Assembly (NCBI GenBank): GCA_963792075.1
Contig: CAWBUW010000009.1
Location: 167,846 to 231,845, forward strand
Reading direction: 5' to 3'
DNA length: 64,000 bases
Origin: CAWBUW01 sp963792075
GTDB taxonomy: Bacteria; Chloroflexota; Anaerolineae; Anaerolineales; UBA4823
Shown here: positions 41,793 through 49,306 of the stretch, piece by piece
Numbering within the stretch: the first letter of the stretch is position 1
How the letters are laid out: every line of letters starts with the position of its first letter
The notes under the pieces: model-generated
Seen by the model: the letters and a program-made list of their open reading frames with translations, nothing else
What the model was told of the DNA's origin: nothing
Database searches by the model: none
Made by a program: the position numbers and the translations under genes

Positions 41793-43079
41793 CTATCCTG
41801 GACTGCCGTCCGACCTTGCGGCGGTCAGGACTTCGTTCAATTCGCGCTCCTCGACGTTCTGGGTTTCAGAATATTCTTCCATAAAAGTCGAGCGTCGCAT
41901 GCGCAGCGCCATCGGAGCCACCACAAAAATATCCTCTGGCGTCACGCTCAAGCGCCCGTCCAGCGCGGCATAAGCTCGAGTAGCCTCAAACAGGGTAATC
42001 TCGGAGCGTAACGAATCGATGTGCATGCGGTGCACCATGCGCAACCCGATTTGCGCCACTTCGTCGGGGAGCTTTACCTCGGGCAATACGTCCCGCGCGG
42101 ACTGGATCTCCTCCCGGGCCAATTCCATGTCTGCACGGAACGCCTGGATCAAACGCCGCGGGCTTTGCTGGTACGCGCCGACGCGGCGGTATGCTTCCAA
42201 CCGGTCCGGCATCTCTTCCAGCCCACGCACCACCACCCGCAGGCCAAAGCGGTCCATGATCTGGGGGCGCAAACGACCTTCTTCCGGGTTCATCGAGCCA
42301 ATCAGTGCAAACCGAGCCCGGTACGTGGCGGCAACCCCACCGCGGTGTACCGTATAAGCGCCCATCGCGGCCGCGTCCAGGATGGCATCGACCACTTCGT
42401 CCGGCAGGAGATTGACCTCATCGACATACAGCAAGTTGCGGTCCGCTTGAGCCAGGATCCCCCGCCTGACCCGCATCCGATCGTGGATCGCCGCACGCTC
42501 ATCCACGCGGCCCACCACGTCATCTAATTGGGAATTCAAGGGCAGCTCGACCAGGCGAGCGCTGTCCAGCTTTGCCAGAGGTTCTCCCTGGCCATATTTC
42601 CGGGCGCAATCCGGGCAGACGGCATCAACACCCCCCGCTTCGATATCTTCAGGCATACAGCCGTAATAACACAAGCTGCGCGGGATCATCGGTAGTAGCT
42701 CGATCAGGCTGCGCACGGCGGTTGTCTTGCCCGTTCCGCGTGGGCCAATCAGGAGCACCCCGCTGACTGCGGGGTTGACCAGCGCCAGCAGCAAGGCCAG
42801 CTTCATTTCCTTCTGGCCCACAATCGCCAGAAAAGGGAAAGGTAAAGATTCGGCCAGCCCTGCATCCGGCAGGTCGGTTGGGACCCATAGATCGCGGCCG
42901 GTGGCGCGGTCGATCAAATCGCGCAGCGAGCGCACATTGGCGCGAGGGGCGCTGGCTTCCAACGGTACGCCGCCATCGATCTCAACCTCTTCTTTGTGGA
43001 GATCCGGGCGAGTATCCTGAGCCTCCGGCTGCTCTGTCGGCGCGGGCTCCTGGTGAGTGGAAGATGCCTTGCTCATCAC
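41793..43079 (-). CDS. Magnesium chelatase subunit I-type AAA+ ATPase
   Basis: 428 aa. It has a low-complexity acidic N-terminus (about 1-45), then an AAA+ core with Walker A GPRGTGKTTAVR (about residue 111), Walker B LLYVDEVNLL and the sensor segment IGSMNPEEGRLRPQIMDRFGLRV. A cysteine group CMPEDIEAGGVDAVCPDC is between the Walker motifs, as in BchI/ChlI. The insertase-like C-terminal lid ends the protein. No bchD, bchH or other chlorophyll gene is nearby, so a MoxR-like chaperone role or a cobaltochelatase-like role is equally possible. Confidence 0.85.
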   Translation of the reverse strand: MMSKASSTHQEPAPTEQPEAQDTRPDLHKEEVEIDGGVPLEASAPRANVRSLRDLIDRATGRDLWVPTDLPDAGLAESLPFPFLAIVGQKEMKLALLLALVNPAVSGVLLIGPRGTGKTTAVRSLIELLPMIPRSLCYYGCMPEDIEAGGVDAVCPDCARKYGQGEPLAKLDSARLVELPLNSQLDDVVGRVDERAAIHDRMRVRRGILAQADRNLLYVDEVNLLPDEVVDAILDAAAMGAYTVHRGGVAATYRARFALIGSMNPEEGRLRPQIMDRFGLRVVVRGLEEMPDRLEAYRRVGAYQQSPRRLIQAFRADMELAREEIQSARDVLPEVKLPDEVAQIGLRMVHRMHIDSLRSEITLFEATRAYAALDGRLSVTPEDIFVVAPMALRMRRSTFMEEYSETQNVEERELNEVLTAARSDGSPG

Positions 43080-43085
43080 CTGATC

Positions 43086-43571
43086 CTACTCCTCCGCTTT
43101 GCGGCTGTTAGCCAGCCGGTACGCCTGGCGAGCCTTCCCGGCCTCATAGCGGCGCTGCTGGGCTTCATTCTCAACGCGTAAGGGTGGGACAGCGGTAGGG
43201 TGCCCCTCCTCGTCCAGGGCGACATAAACCAGGTAGGCCGTATTGGTATGCGAGCATTCCCCCGTGATCGGGTTCTCGGTGTTAACCTGCACTTCTGCTT
43301 CGATGGAGGTCCGCCCGACGTAGCTTACTTCTGCGGTCAGGGTAACCAGGTCCCCCAGGCGGACAGGCTGGCGAAACGTCATCTGGTCGACGGCAACGGT
43401 TACAACTCGCCGGTGAGCGTGGCGCATGCTGGCTAAAGCGCCCGCCTCGTCTACCCATTTCATGATCCAGCCGCCATGCACGTTGCCGTGATTATTGGCG
43501 TGCTCAGGCTGCATCACCATCGACAAAGTGGTGCGCGAGGCGCTGACAGGTCTGCCCTCGGTTTCTGCCAT
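43086..43571 (-). CDS. Acyl-CoA thioesterase (hotdog, YciA/BFIT type)
   Basis: 161 aa single hotdog domain with HANNHGNVHGGWIMKWVDEAGALASMRHAHR, the catalytic Asn/Asp-bearing helix of this group, and the strand segments VTVAVDQMTFRQPVRLGDLV and SIEAEVQV. Such enzymes hydrolyse fatty acyl-CoA to free acid. It is in a minus-strand run with the AAA+ gene (6-bp gap) and overlaps the stop of the next gene by one base. Confidence 0.9.
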   Translation of the reverse strand: MAETEGRPVSASRTTLSMVMQPEHANNHGNVHGGWIMKWVDEAGALASMRHAHRRVVTVAVDQMTFRQPVRLGDLVTLTAEVSYVGRTSIEAEVQVNTENPITGECSHTNTAYLVYVALDEEGHPTAVPPLRVENEAQQRRYEAGKARQAYRLANSRKAEE

Positions 43572-43951
43572 TAATCCAGGTCCTTCAAACCGAAATCTTT
43601 CGATGCCATCAGATCAGGCGCTTCATCCAAAACATCCTGGACCCCTTGGGGGAGCTCGGGCATCATCGGCGCGAGGGGGATCGTTGGCGGCAGCCGTATG
43701 GCCGCGGGTGGGGCAGGCGGATTGCGATCTGGCTCTTCAAAGCTGTCTTCTACCTTACGCAAGATGCGGGGGTCATTCGAGAGGTATCCCACATATTTGC
43801 CGTGCACGGAGAAAACTTTCCGGTCAGAAGCCACCCACCCGACCCATTCTCCTTGCCGGTTGACGAGATAGGGATAGATCATAAAAGCGCCCACGTCACC
43901 GCGGGTGGTAAAGATGGGAATTAAACGAGAGGTAGGAATTGTATTAAACAT
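43571..43951 (-). CDS. Hypothetical protein with 4-fold beta-flower-like N-terminus
   Basis: 126 aa. The first 65 residues are beta-rich with repeated hairpins (IYPYLVNRQGEWVGWVASDRK, VFSVHGKYVGYLSNDPRILR), similar to the small beta-flower domains found beside phage and secretion genes. A proline-rich stretch (about 75-100) and an acidic tail follow. There is no signal peptide. A TATAAT box lies 8 nt before the ATG and no ribosome site is seen, so the message is probably leaderless. Function unknown. Confidence 0.7.
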   Translation of the reverse strand: MFNTIPTSRLIPIFTTRGDVGAFMIYPYLVNRQGEWVGWVASDRKVFSVHGKYVGYLSNDPRILRKVEDSFEEPDRNPPAPPAAIRLPPTIPLAPMMPELPQGVQDVLDEAPDLMASKDFGLKDLD

Positions 43952-43959
43952 ATAAACTT

Positions 43960-43965
43960 ATTATA
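43960..43965 (-). promoter_or_regulatory. -10 box for a probably leaderless gene at 43951
   Basis: Minus-strand TATAAT 8 nt before the ATG, with an A+T-rich spacer that lacks a ribosome site. Confidence 0.5.
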
Positions 43966-43986
43966 CTGTATTATCCGAAGCAAACA

Positions 43987-44033
43987 TTTTAGTGGATACC
44001 TGGGCGGCTTTGCCGCCCAGGTATCCACTAAAA
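43987..44033. terminator. Perfect 22-bp stem hairpin, TTT/AAA loop (H10)
   Basis: Arms 43987-44008 and 44012-44033 are exact complements around TTT (AAA on the minus strand). It lies right after the GtrA gene (stop at 44037) on the minus strand. The outer A/T pairs supply a short U-run in either direction, so it can act as a true terminator. Confidence 0.85.
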
Positions 44034-44036
44034 TAG

Positions 44037-44498
44037 CTAGTCGACATCGCTATAGGTCCAATAGCGGTTTACGAAGAAATTCCAGAACATCACCACAACC
44101 ACCGCGAAGGCCAAAACCAGGTTCTTCGCCAAAAATTCCGGGCTGAACGCCGGCAAAGTGAACGGCAGCAGGTTCAATAGCTTGAGCAGCAGCGGCTCGC
44201 CGAACTTCAGGATAGGGACCCGGATCGCCAAACCCATCACACTGACAATCGAGAATTCGCCCAACTGGCGCAGGGCGTGCTTGCTGCGCGAATCCGGGTA
44301 GATCCAATAGCGGTTCCACAAGTAGTTATTGGCCACCGCGCAGATGAATGAAATCGTGCCTGCCAAGACAAGCGGCAAATGGAACAGCCCCGAAAGCAGG
44401 TTCATGACCCCAAAATCTACCACAGCGCCGACTAAACCCACGGAAGCGAAGCGCAAGAAGCGTGACCGCTCGCGGGCATTGTTCAACAAGATAGTCAT
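44037..44498 (-). CDS. GtrA family membrane protein
   Basis: 153 aa with four hydrophobic segments and the GtrA signature FLRFASVGLVGAVVDFGVMNLL, then SFICAVANNYLWNRYW, and a closing FWNFFVNRYWTY. The family is thought to flip or present lipid-linked sugars, or act in cell-envelope glycan assembly. It overlaps the upstream UXS-like gene by 4 bp, consistent with joint action on nucleotide-sugar-derived envelope glycans. Confidence 0.88.
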   Translation of the reverse strand: MTILLNNARERSRFLRFASVGLVGAVVDFGVMNLLSGLFHLPLVLAGTISFICAVANNYLWNRYWIYPDSRSKHALRQLGEFSIVSVMGLAIRVPILKFGEPLLLKLLNLLPFTLPAFSPEFLAKNLVLAFAVVVVMFWNFFVNRYWTYSDVD

Positions 44499-45454
44499 TC
44501 CAGGCCCATCTCCTTGCGGAAATAGGGGATCGTCCGTTTCAGGCCTTCTTCGAGGGGGACCTTAGGCTCCCAATTCAGGATAGTGCGCGCCCGGGTTATA
44601 TCCGGACGGCGGCGCTGAGGATCATCTCCGCCCCGGCTCATGGGTTTATAGATGATCCCGGCCTTGTTGCCGGTCATGACATTGATCGTTTTGGCAAATT
44701 CCAGTATGGTAGTCTCTACCGGATTCCCAATGTTTACCGGATCGTGCTCATCCGAATACAGCAGGCGGACAAGGCCATCTACCAGGTCATCCACGTAACA
44801 AAAGCTGCGCGTCTGCTCTCCGTCGCCATAAACCGTCAATGGCTCGCCCAATAAGGCCTGCTTCAAGAAATTGGGCAGCGCGCGGCCATCTTCCAGGTGC
44901 ATGCGGGGCCCAAAGGTATTGAAAATGCGCACAATGCGCGTATCGATGCCGTGAAATCGATGGTAAGCCATGGTCAGGGCTTCGGCAAAACGCTTCGCCT
45001 CATCGTAAACAGAGCGGGCGCCGATGGGATCCACGTGCCCCCAATAGCTTTCGGTCTGGGGATGCTCCAAAGGGTCCCCATAGATCTCGCTGGTAGAGGC
45101 CAATAAGAAGCGCGCCTCGTTCGCCCGCGCCAACCCCAGCGTATTATGCGTTCCTAAAGCACCCGCTTTCATCGTCTGGATCGGCAAGTTGACATACCCC
45201 AGCGGGGATAACGGGTTTGGGCTGGCAGGGGAAGCAAAATGCAGCACCGCATCGATCTTCCCGGGCACAAAGATAAAATTTGAAACATCGTGCCGGATAA
45301 AGTCAAAGCGGGGATTTCCCGCCAGGTGCGCCAGGTTAGCCGGTCGCCCGGTGATGAAATTATCCATCCCTACCACCTGGTGGTCATCCGCCAGGAGGCG
45401 GTCACATAAGTGCGAGCCTAAGAAGCCCGCCGCGCCGGTGATTAAAATTCGCAT
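44495..45454 (-). CDS. NAD-dependent epimerase/dehydratase, UDP-glucuronate decarboxylase-like
   Basis: 319-aa extended SDR from the ATG at 45454 (GGAG upstream). The Rossmann glycine motif is GAAGFLGSHL. The UXS-type region has LHFASPASPNPLSPLGYVNLPIQT, Ser in LLASTSEIYGDP, and the YxxxK active site YDEAKRFAE. The late segment GDGEQTRSFCYVDDLVDG binds the nucleotide sugar. UXS converts UDP-glucuronate to UDP-xylose for envelope polysaccharide. Coupling to GtrA supports a surface-glycan role. Confidence 0.88.
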   Translation of the reverse strand: MRILITGAAGFLGSHLCDRLLADDHQVVGMDNFITGRPANLAHLAGNPRFDFIRHDVSNFIFVPGKIDAVLHFASPASPNPLSPLGYVNLPIQTMKAGALGTHNTLGLARANEARFLLASTSEIYGDPLEHPQTESYWGHVDPIGARSVYDEAKRFAEALTMAYHRFHGIDTRIVRIFNTFGPRMHLEDGRALPNFLKQALLGEPLTVYGDGEQTRSFCYVDDLVDGLVRLLYSDEHDPVNIGNPVETTILEFAKTINVMTGNKAGIIYKPMSRGGDDPQRRRPDITRARTILNWEPKVPLEEGLKRTIPYFRKEMGLE

Positions 45455-45459
45455 TGCGT

Positions 45460-47103
45460 TTATCTCCAATCCAATCTGTTCGTCAGGCCATCACCGGTGA
45501 TCTGCACCGCGGTACCTGCAAATAAATCAACCAGCCAGATATTATTCTGGTAAATGAATGCAATGGCATGACTGCCATCTTCTGCCATGGCGGCAGGTGA
45601 CCAGACCACTGCCTGAGGTTCCAGCCCCTGTGCGCCGCCTTCCGGAAAAAGCGCCACCTTGTTCGAGCCGTCCCGGTCCATCACCATCAGCCGGTAACGG
45701 CTGGTCTCGCTCTGGAGTGGAAAAACCGCCTGAAGATAAGCCAAGCGGAAAGGGACTTCGCCAGGGGCGCCCAGCGTATTCGTGAGCACCGGTGAAGCCA
45801 CCGGATAAGCGAACATGCCTACCGAAGAAGCCAGCGTCACCGGAGCGCCGCCCTCGGTCGGGATGCCGACGAGGTCAAACTGGGGCGATTCCTCCGGCGC
45901 GGCTGAACCGGGAGGGGCGATGTGTGCGACCATATAAAAAATCGATGCATCCGGGCTCCAGGCTGCTCCAGGTACCCAGGCCCAATCCTGACGCGTCTGT
46001 AAGGGCAGGACCTCCGCCAAGGGCTGCAGTATTTTTTCTTCCAGGTCGATCCATCCCACGCTGTCAGGCCGGAGATAGGCCAACTGCCTTCCCGTGGGCG
46101 CCCACATAAAATTCATGCCCCACCAGCCATACACGCCGCCGGCGTTTGCTTCCAGGATGGATACCGGCTTGGCGACGAAACCGCTTGAGCTGAGCGCCAG
46201 CAGGCTTAATTCATTATTTGCCTGCCAGCCCGGCGCAGCCGAGCGTGGCTCTACCGTAGAAAAAGCAATCCGGTTTGATTCGGCGTTGAACTGGGCAAAT
46301 TGGATGACATTGGCAATTTTCAAATCCAGGATTTGTTCCGCATCCCGCTCGACGCGCGCCACCCACAGCGTATTGATCGTGTCTTTGCCTCCGTTATTGC
46401 GCGTAAAAAGGAGCCATTTTCCGTTCGGCGAAAGCGAGAACACGCGCCCATCCAGGTCTCCGGTGGTTACCAGAGGGCGGCGGTTACCCGTCGTACCTTC
46501 CATCACCCAGGCGTTCCCGGAGGAAAGGTAAGCCAGGGTGCCGGGTATGGCCACCGCGGCGAAGGGCGCCTGGCTGCCTACCATCACGATTTCAGCCACT
46601 GGCTCTTCCATGATCGTAGAGCGTACCACCGATTTGCTCACTTCTACGTCATTTTCAAAGACGCGCCGGTACGTAATCTCCTGCATGCCGTTTGCGCCGG
46701 GTTGGCTGAGGCGGGTATCCCCTTCAGGCAAGGACTCGTTCTGCACAAGCTGCCGTTCGAACGGGATCACCACCTGTTCTACTTCGAACTCCTCGCGCAC
46801 GCGGGTGATCCGGATCGTGGAGCCCTCGCTCAAAACCGTATATACCGGCGGATCGACACGGTCCAGCGCCGTCAGGGTCAGGCCGGATTGGTTGACGGCC
46901 TGTTGCGCGGTGCTCCCGGCGGGTAATTCCACCTTCAGGCTCTTCCCATCCGCCTCCACGGTCACATGGATTTGACCCTGGCGCACCTGAGGCGGGGAGC
47001 AGGCAGTCAACAGAAAGATCACCACAAACGCCAGCGCCGCGCGCAGCCAATGGTTCGTTACCGCTGTATCCGGCTCCGGTGGTATAATCTGCCCGCTGGT
47101 CAC
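45460..47103 (-). CDS. Lipoprotein with DUF348 and G5 domains and a TolB-like beta-propeller
   Basis: 547 aa, GTG start overlapping the upstream stop. A signal peptide ends in the lipobox LLTAC (about residue 34). Residues about 42-90 are a DUF348 beta-grasp unit. A G5 domain follows (about 105-180; FERQLVQNESLPEG, TYRRVFENDVEVS). The rest (about 195-547) is a six-bladed WD40-like/TolB propeller with repeated SPNGKWLLF, APTGRQLAY and SPDASIFYM blades. G5 and DUF348 domains are typical of cell-wall-anchored proteins. It is probably extracellular, membrane-tethered, and glycan-binding. Confidence 0.85.
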   Translation of the reverse strand: MTSGQIIPPEPDTAVTNHWLRAALAFVVIFLLTACSPPQVRQGQIHVTVEADGKSLKVELPAGSTAQQAVNQSGLTLTALDRVDPPVYTVLSEGSTIRITRVREEFEVEQVVIPFERQLVQNESLPEGDTRLSQPGANGMQEITYRRVFENDVEVSKSVVRSTIMEEPVAEIVMVGSQAPFAAVAIPGTLAYLSSGNAWVMEGTTGNRRPLVTTGDLDGRVFSLSPNGKWLLFTRNNGGKDTINTLWVARVERDAEQILDLKIANVIQFAQFNAESNRIAFSTVEPRSAAPGWQANNELSLLALSSSGFVAKPVSILEANAGGVYGWWGMNFMWAPTGRQLAYLRPDSVGWIDLEEKILQPLAEVLPLQTRQDWAWVPGAAWSPDASIFYMVAHIAPPGSAAPEESPQFDLVGIPTEGGAPVTLASSVGMFAYPVASPVLTNTLGAPGEVPFRLAYLQAVFPLQSETSRYRLMVMDRDGSNKVALFPEGGAQGLEPQAVVWSPAAMAEDGSHAIAFIYQNNIWLVDLFAGTAVQITGDGLTNRLDWR

Positions 47104-47678
47104 TTCACCTGTCCCTTGATGGTCATCACACCGTCTGCAATGGTTATGCTTTCAGCAGTGAAGTTACTGCCGGCGCTGCCGACAATACCACTATAAATCT
47201 CGTCAATTTTTTCTTGAAGGTATTTTACCAGCGTATCCGGAGCCGCCACACCACCCACCTGGGCGCTCAATAAGACCAGTTGGGGTTGGCCGCCGTTTGT
47301 AATCTGCGGTTCCACTTCAAAAGCCAGGGGCACCTGGATGGAGTTCTGCTGAAGGTCACCAAAAGCCTGCAGCTTACCATCTCGAAGGAATACCTGGGGA
47401 TTCAGGATCGCCACTTCTTGCTGCTCCTGGAGCTTAGCCGCTACGTATGAGGTGACCTGTTCCTCGGTCAGGCTAATTTCAAATGCGCCTGTAAGGTCCG
47501 CTTGCTGGACTGCTTCGGTCACCTTTTGTTCAAGCGTTGCAGCCGCTTCGGTGGATACCGAAATTGGAGGACCAGGCAGCTTGTTCTCCGGGAAGAAGCG
47601 GCAAGCCAGACTGGCAATGACCAGGCTGATCAAAAGAAAAGAAAACCTAGATACGATCTTGTAATTTCTATTATCCAA
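47100..47678 (-). CDS. Hypothetical lipoprotein
   Basis: 192 aa from a TTG start preceded by GGAG. The signal peptide has a lipobox SLAC near residue 26. The mature part contains a helix (EAAATLEQKVTEAVQQADLTG) followed by beta-rich segments with LRDGKLQAFGDLQ and ITIADGVMTIKGQVK, like a barrel- or BPI-type lipid-binding sheet. It is coupled to the G5 lipoprotein gene (4-bp overlap), suggesting a shared envelope role. Not assigned to a family. Confidence 0.75.
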   Translation of the reverse strand: MDNRNYKIVSRFSFLLISLVIASLACRFFPENKLPGPPISVSTEAAATLEQKVTEAVQQADLTGAFEISLTEEQVTSYVAAKLQEQQEVAILNPQVFLRDGKLQAFGDLQQNSIQVPLAFEVEPQITNGGQPQLVLLSAQVGGVAAPDTLVKYLQEKIDEIYSGIVGSAGSNFTAESITIADGVMTIKGQVK

Positions 47679-47698
47679 ATTATTTTCTCCAAGCCCTG

Positions 47699-47704
47699 AT
47701 TATA
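47699..47704 (-). promoter_or_regulatory. -10 box of the lipoprotein operon
   Basis: Minus-strand TATAAT, 20 bp before the TTG start of the 47100-47678 gene. It sits 2 bp from the start of the divergent scpB, so the promoters of the two genes overlap. Confidence 0.4.
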
Positions 47705-47706
47705 GC

Positions 47707-48279
47707 ATGACCGACACACCTCTCCCAGAATTTACACTGCCTCTCACCGGACTCCTGGAAGCGCTCCTGTTTGTAGCACCAGGCCCGGTAACGCCGCAGC
47801 AGCTTGCCCTGGCGCTCAAACTGTCTCCGCGAGAAGTGGAAACGGCGCTGCATGAATTGGAATCCGGATTTAGCTCGCGCGGGCTGCGCTTGCAATGGCA
47901 CAGCGGGCGGGTTCAAATGACCAGCGCACCTGAAGCCGGTATGTTGGTAGAACAATTCCTCGGGCTGGAAGCTTCCAGCCGGCTGAGCCACGCTGCTCTG
48001 GAGACTCTGGCGATCGTGGCTTACCAGCAGCCGGTCACCCGCCCTGAAATTGATGCCATCCGCGGGGTCAACTCCGATGGGGTTCTAAAAAGCCTGTTGA
48101 GCAAAGGCCTGGTGCAGGAAGCTGGACGAGCAGAGCGAGTAGGGCGACCCATCTTGTATACCTCCACGGCCGATTTTCTGGCTTATTTTGGCCTCAATTC
48201 CATCACGGAGCTGCCTCCCCTGATCCCCCCTGAAGAACCCCCGCCGCCCGTCGAAGCACCGGAAGTACTCAAAACTTAA
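47707..48279 (+). CDS. scpB: Segregation and condensation protein B
   Basis: 190 aa, ScpB of the Smc-ScpAB condensin. Two winged-helix domains: LTGLLEALLFVAPGPVTPQQLA at the N-terminus and LSHAALETLAIVAYQQPVTRPEIDAIRGV with GLVQEAGRAERVGRPILY in the second. The C-terminal tail is proline-rich. scpA is not upstream here (a lipoprotein gene diverges instead), but the scpB-rluB order is the common one. Confidence 0.95.
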   Translation: MTDTPLPEFTLPLTGLLEALLFVAPGPVTPQQLALALKLSPREVETALHELESGFSSRGLRLQWHSGRVQMTSAPEAGMLVEQFLGLEASSRLSHAALETLAIVAYQQPVTRPEIDAIRGVNSDGVLKSLLSKGLVQEAGRAERVGRPILYTSTADFLAYFGLNSITELPPLIPPEEPPPPVEAPEVLKT

Positions 48280-48330
48280 GTTATTGTGGTGTTTTCAGCT
48301 AGCTTCGCTAGCTGAAAACACCACAATAAC
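48280..48330. terminator. Perfect 24-bp stem hairpin, TTC/GAA loop (H11)
   Basis: The longest looped stem of the set: arms 48280-48303 and 48307-48330 are exact complements around TTC (GAA on the minus strand). It starts at the last base of the scpB stop region and ends 19 bp before the -10 box of rluB, so it separates the two genes transcriptionally. Confidence 0.85.
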
Positions 48331-48348
48331 ATCCCTACCAACCTGGGA

Positions 48349-48354
48349 TATAAT
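48349..48354 (+). promoter_or_regulatory. -10 box for a probably leaderless rluB
   Basis: TATAAT 6 nt before the rluB ATG, with no ribosome site between. Confidence 0.55.
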
Positions 48355-48360
48355 AGCATT

Positions 48361-49260
48361 ATGGAAGAACGTTTGCAAAAAATATTGGCCCGCGCCGGCT
48401 ATGGCTCCCGGCGCGCCTGTGAAGAATTTATTACTGCGGGCCGTGTGCGCGTCAACGGCCAGGCCGTCACCCTGGGTAGCAAAGCGGATCCGGCCCGCGA
48501 TCACATTACGCTGGATGGCGTGGCTCTGCCCAAAGCAGAACCCCTGGTGTATTATGCTTTACATAAACCCAGGGGCGTCATCACCTCGGTCAGCGATCCG
48601 CTCAACCGCCCCACGGTGCGGGATCTGCTGCCTATGGGCGGGACTCTGTACCCGGTCGGCAGATTGGATGAGGACAGCGAAGGCCTCATCTTGATGACGA
48701 ATGATGGGGAGTTGGCGAACCGCCTCACGCACCCCAAATATGGTCACGAAAAAGAATACAAAGTGCTGGTCGCGCGCCAACCGGATGAGCAGCAGTTAGA
48801 AGCTTTCCGCCACGGCGTCATCCTGGAAGATGGCTACCGCACGGCCCCGGCGCAGGTATTTTTCGAAAACACGTTTGGCAAAGGCGCCTGGCTGCGCGTG
48901 ATTCTGCGAGAAGGCCGCAAGCGGCAAATCCGCGAAATGGGGGAAAGGATCGGCCTGCCCATCGTCCGCATCGTACGCGTGCGCATTGGCGCTATCCGGA
49001 TCGGCAGCTTGAAAACGGGGGAATGGCGCGCCCTGAAACCGGATGAAGTCCGCTTGTTGAAACAGCCTCTGCCTACCCCCGTACGCCCTCCCTCCGCCCG
49101 CCCACACAGGGCCTTCCCAGCCGCGGGAGCCAGACCGCCGGCGCAGCGCGGACCCGGAGGCCCTGCCTCATCCCCGAAACCCGCTCCACATGCCCCGGGC
49201 AGGCCACCTTTCCGGGCGACACGCTCGCCCCGGCCTGCCTCCAAGCCGCGCGGGAAGTAA
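48361..49260 (+). CDS. rluB: rRNA pseudouridine synthase, RluB/RsuA family
   Basis: 299 aa. An S4 RNA-binding domain (about 1-60) has RLQKILARAGYGSRRACEEFI. The catalytic domain has the active-site Asp in GRLDEDSEGLILMTNDG and the LREGRKRQIREM motif. It makes a pseudouridine in 23S rRNA. The last 60 residues are a Pro/Arg/Ala-rich basic tail, an unusually long disordered extension likely to bind RNA. Confidence 0.93.
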   Translation: MEERLQKILARAGYGSRRACEEFITAGRVRVNGQAVTLGSKADPARDHITLDGVALPKAEPLVYYALHKPRGVITSVSDPLNRPTVRDLLPMGGTLYPVGRLDEDSEGLILMTNDGELANRLTHPKYGHEKEYKVLVARQPDEQQLEAFRHGVILEDGYRTAPAQVFFENTFGKGAWLRVILREGRKRQIREMGERIGLPIVRIVRVRIGAIRIGSLKTGEWRALKPDEVRLLKQPLPTPVRPPSARPHRAFPAAGARPPAQRGPGGPASSPKPAPHAPGRPPFRATRSPRPASKPRGK

Positions 49261-49290
49261 ACCCCATCCCTTCCATTTTCATACAGAATA

Positions 49291-49296
49291 TACAAT
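49291..49296 (+). promoter_or_regulatory. -10-like box before the Agl23/NHL gene
   Basis: TACAAT 10 nt before the ATG at 49307. No ribosome site is present in the interval, compatible with a leaderless or near-leaderless message. Confidence 0.35.
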
Positions 49297-49306
49297 AAAC
49301 AACCCT

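Noticed and set aside
41793..43079. Evidence for chlorophyll synthesis
   Set aside because: A single BchI-like ATPase without bchD, bchH or other pigment genes is not enough; MoxR-like roles are common.
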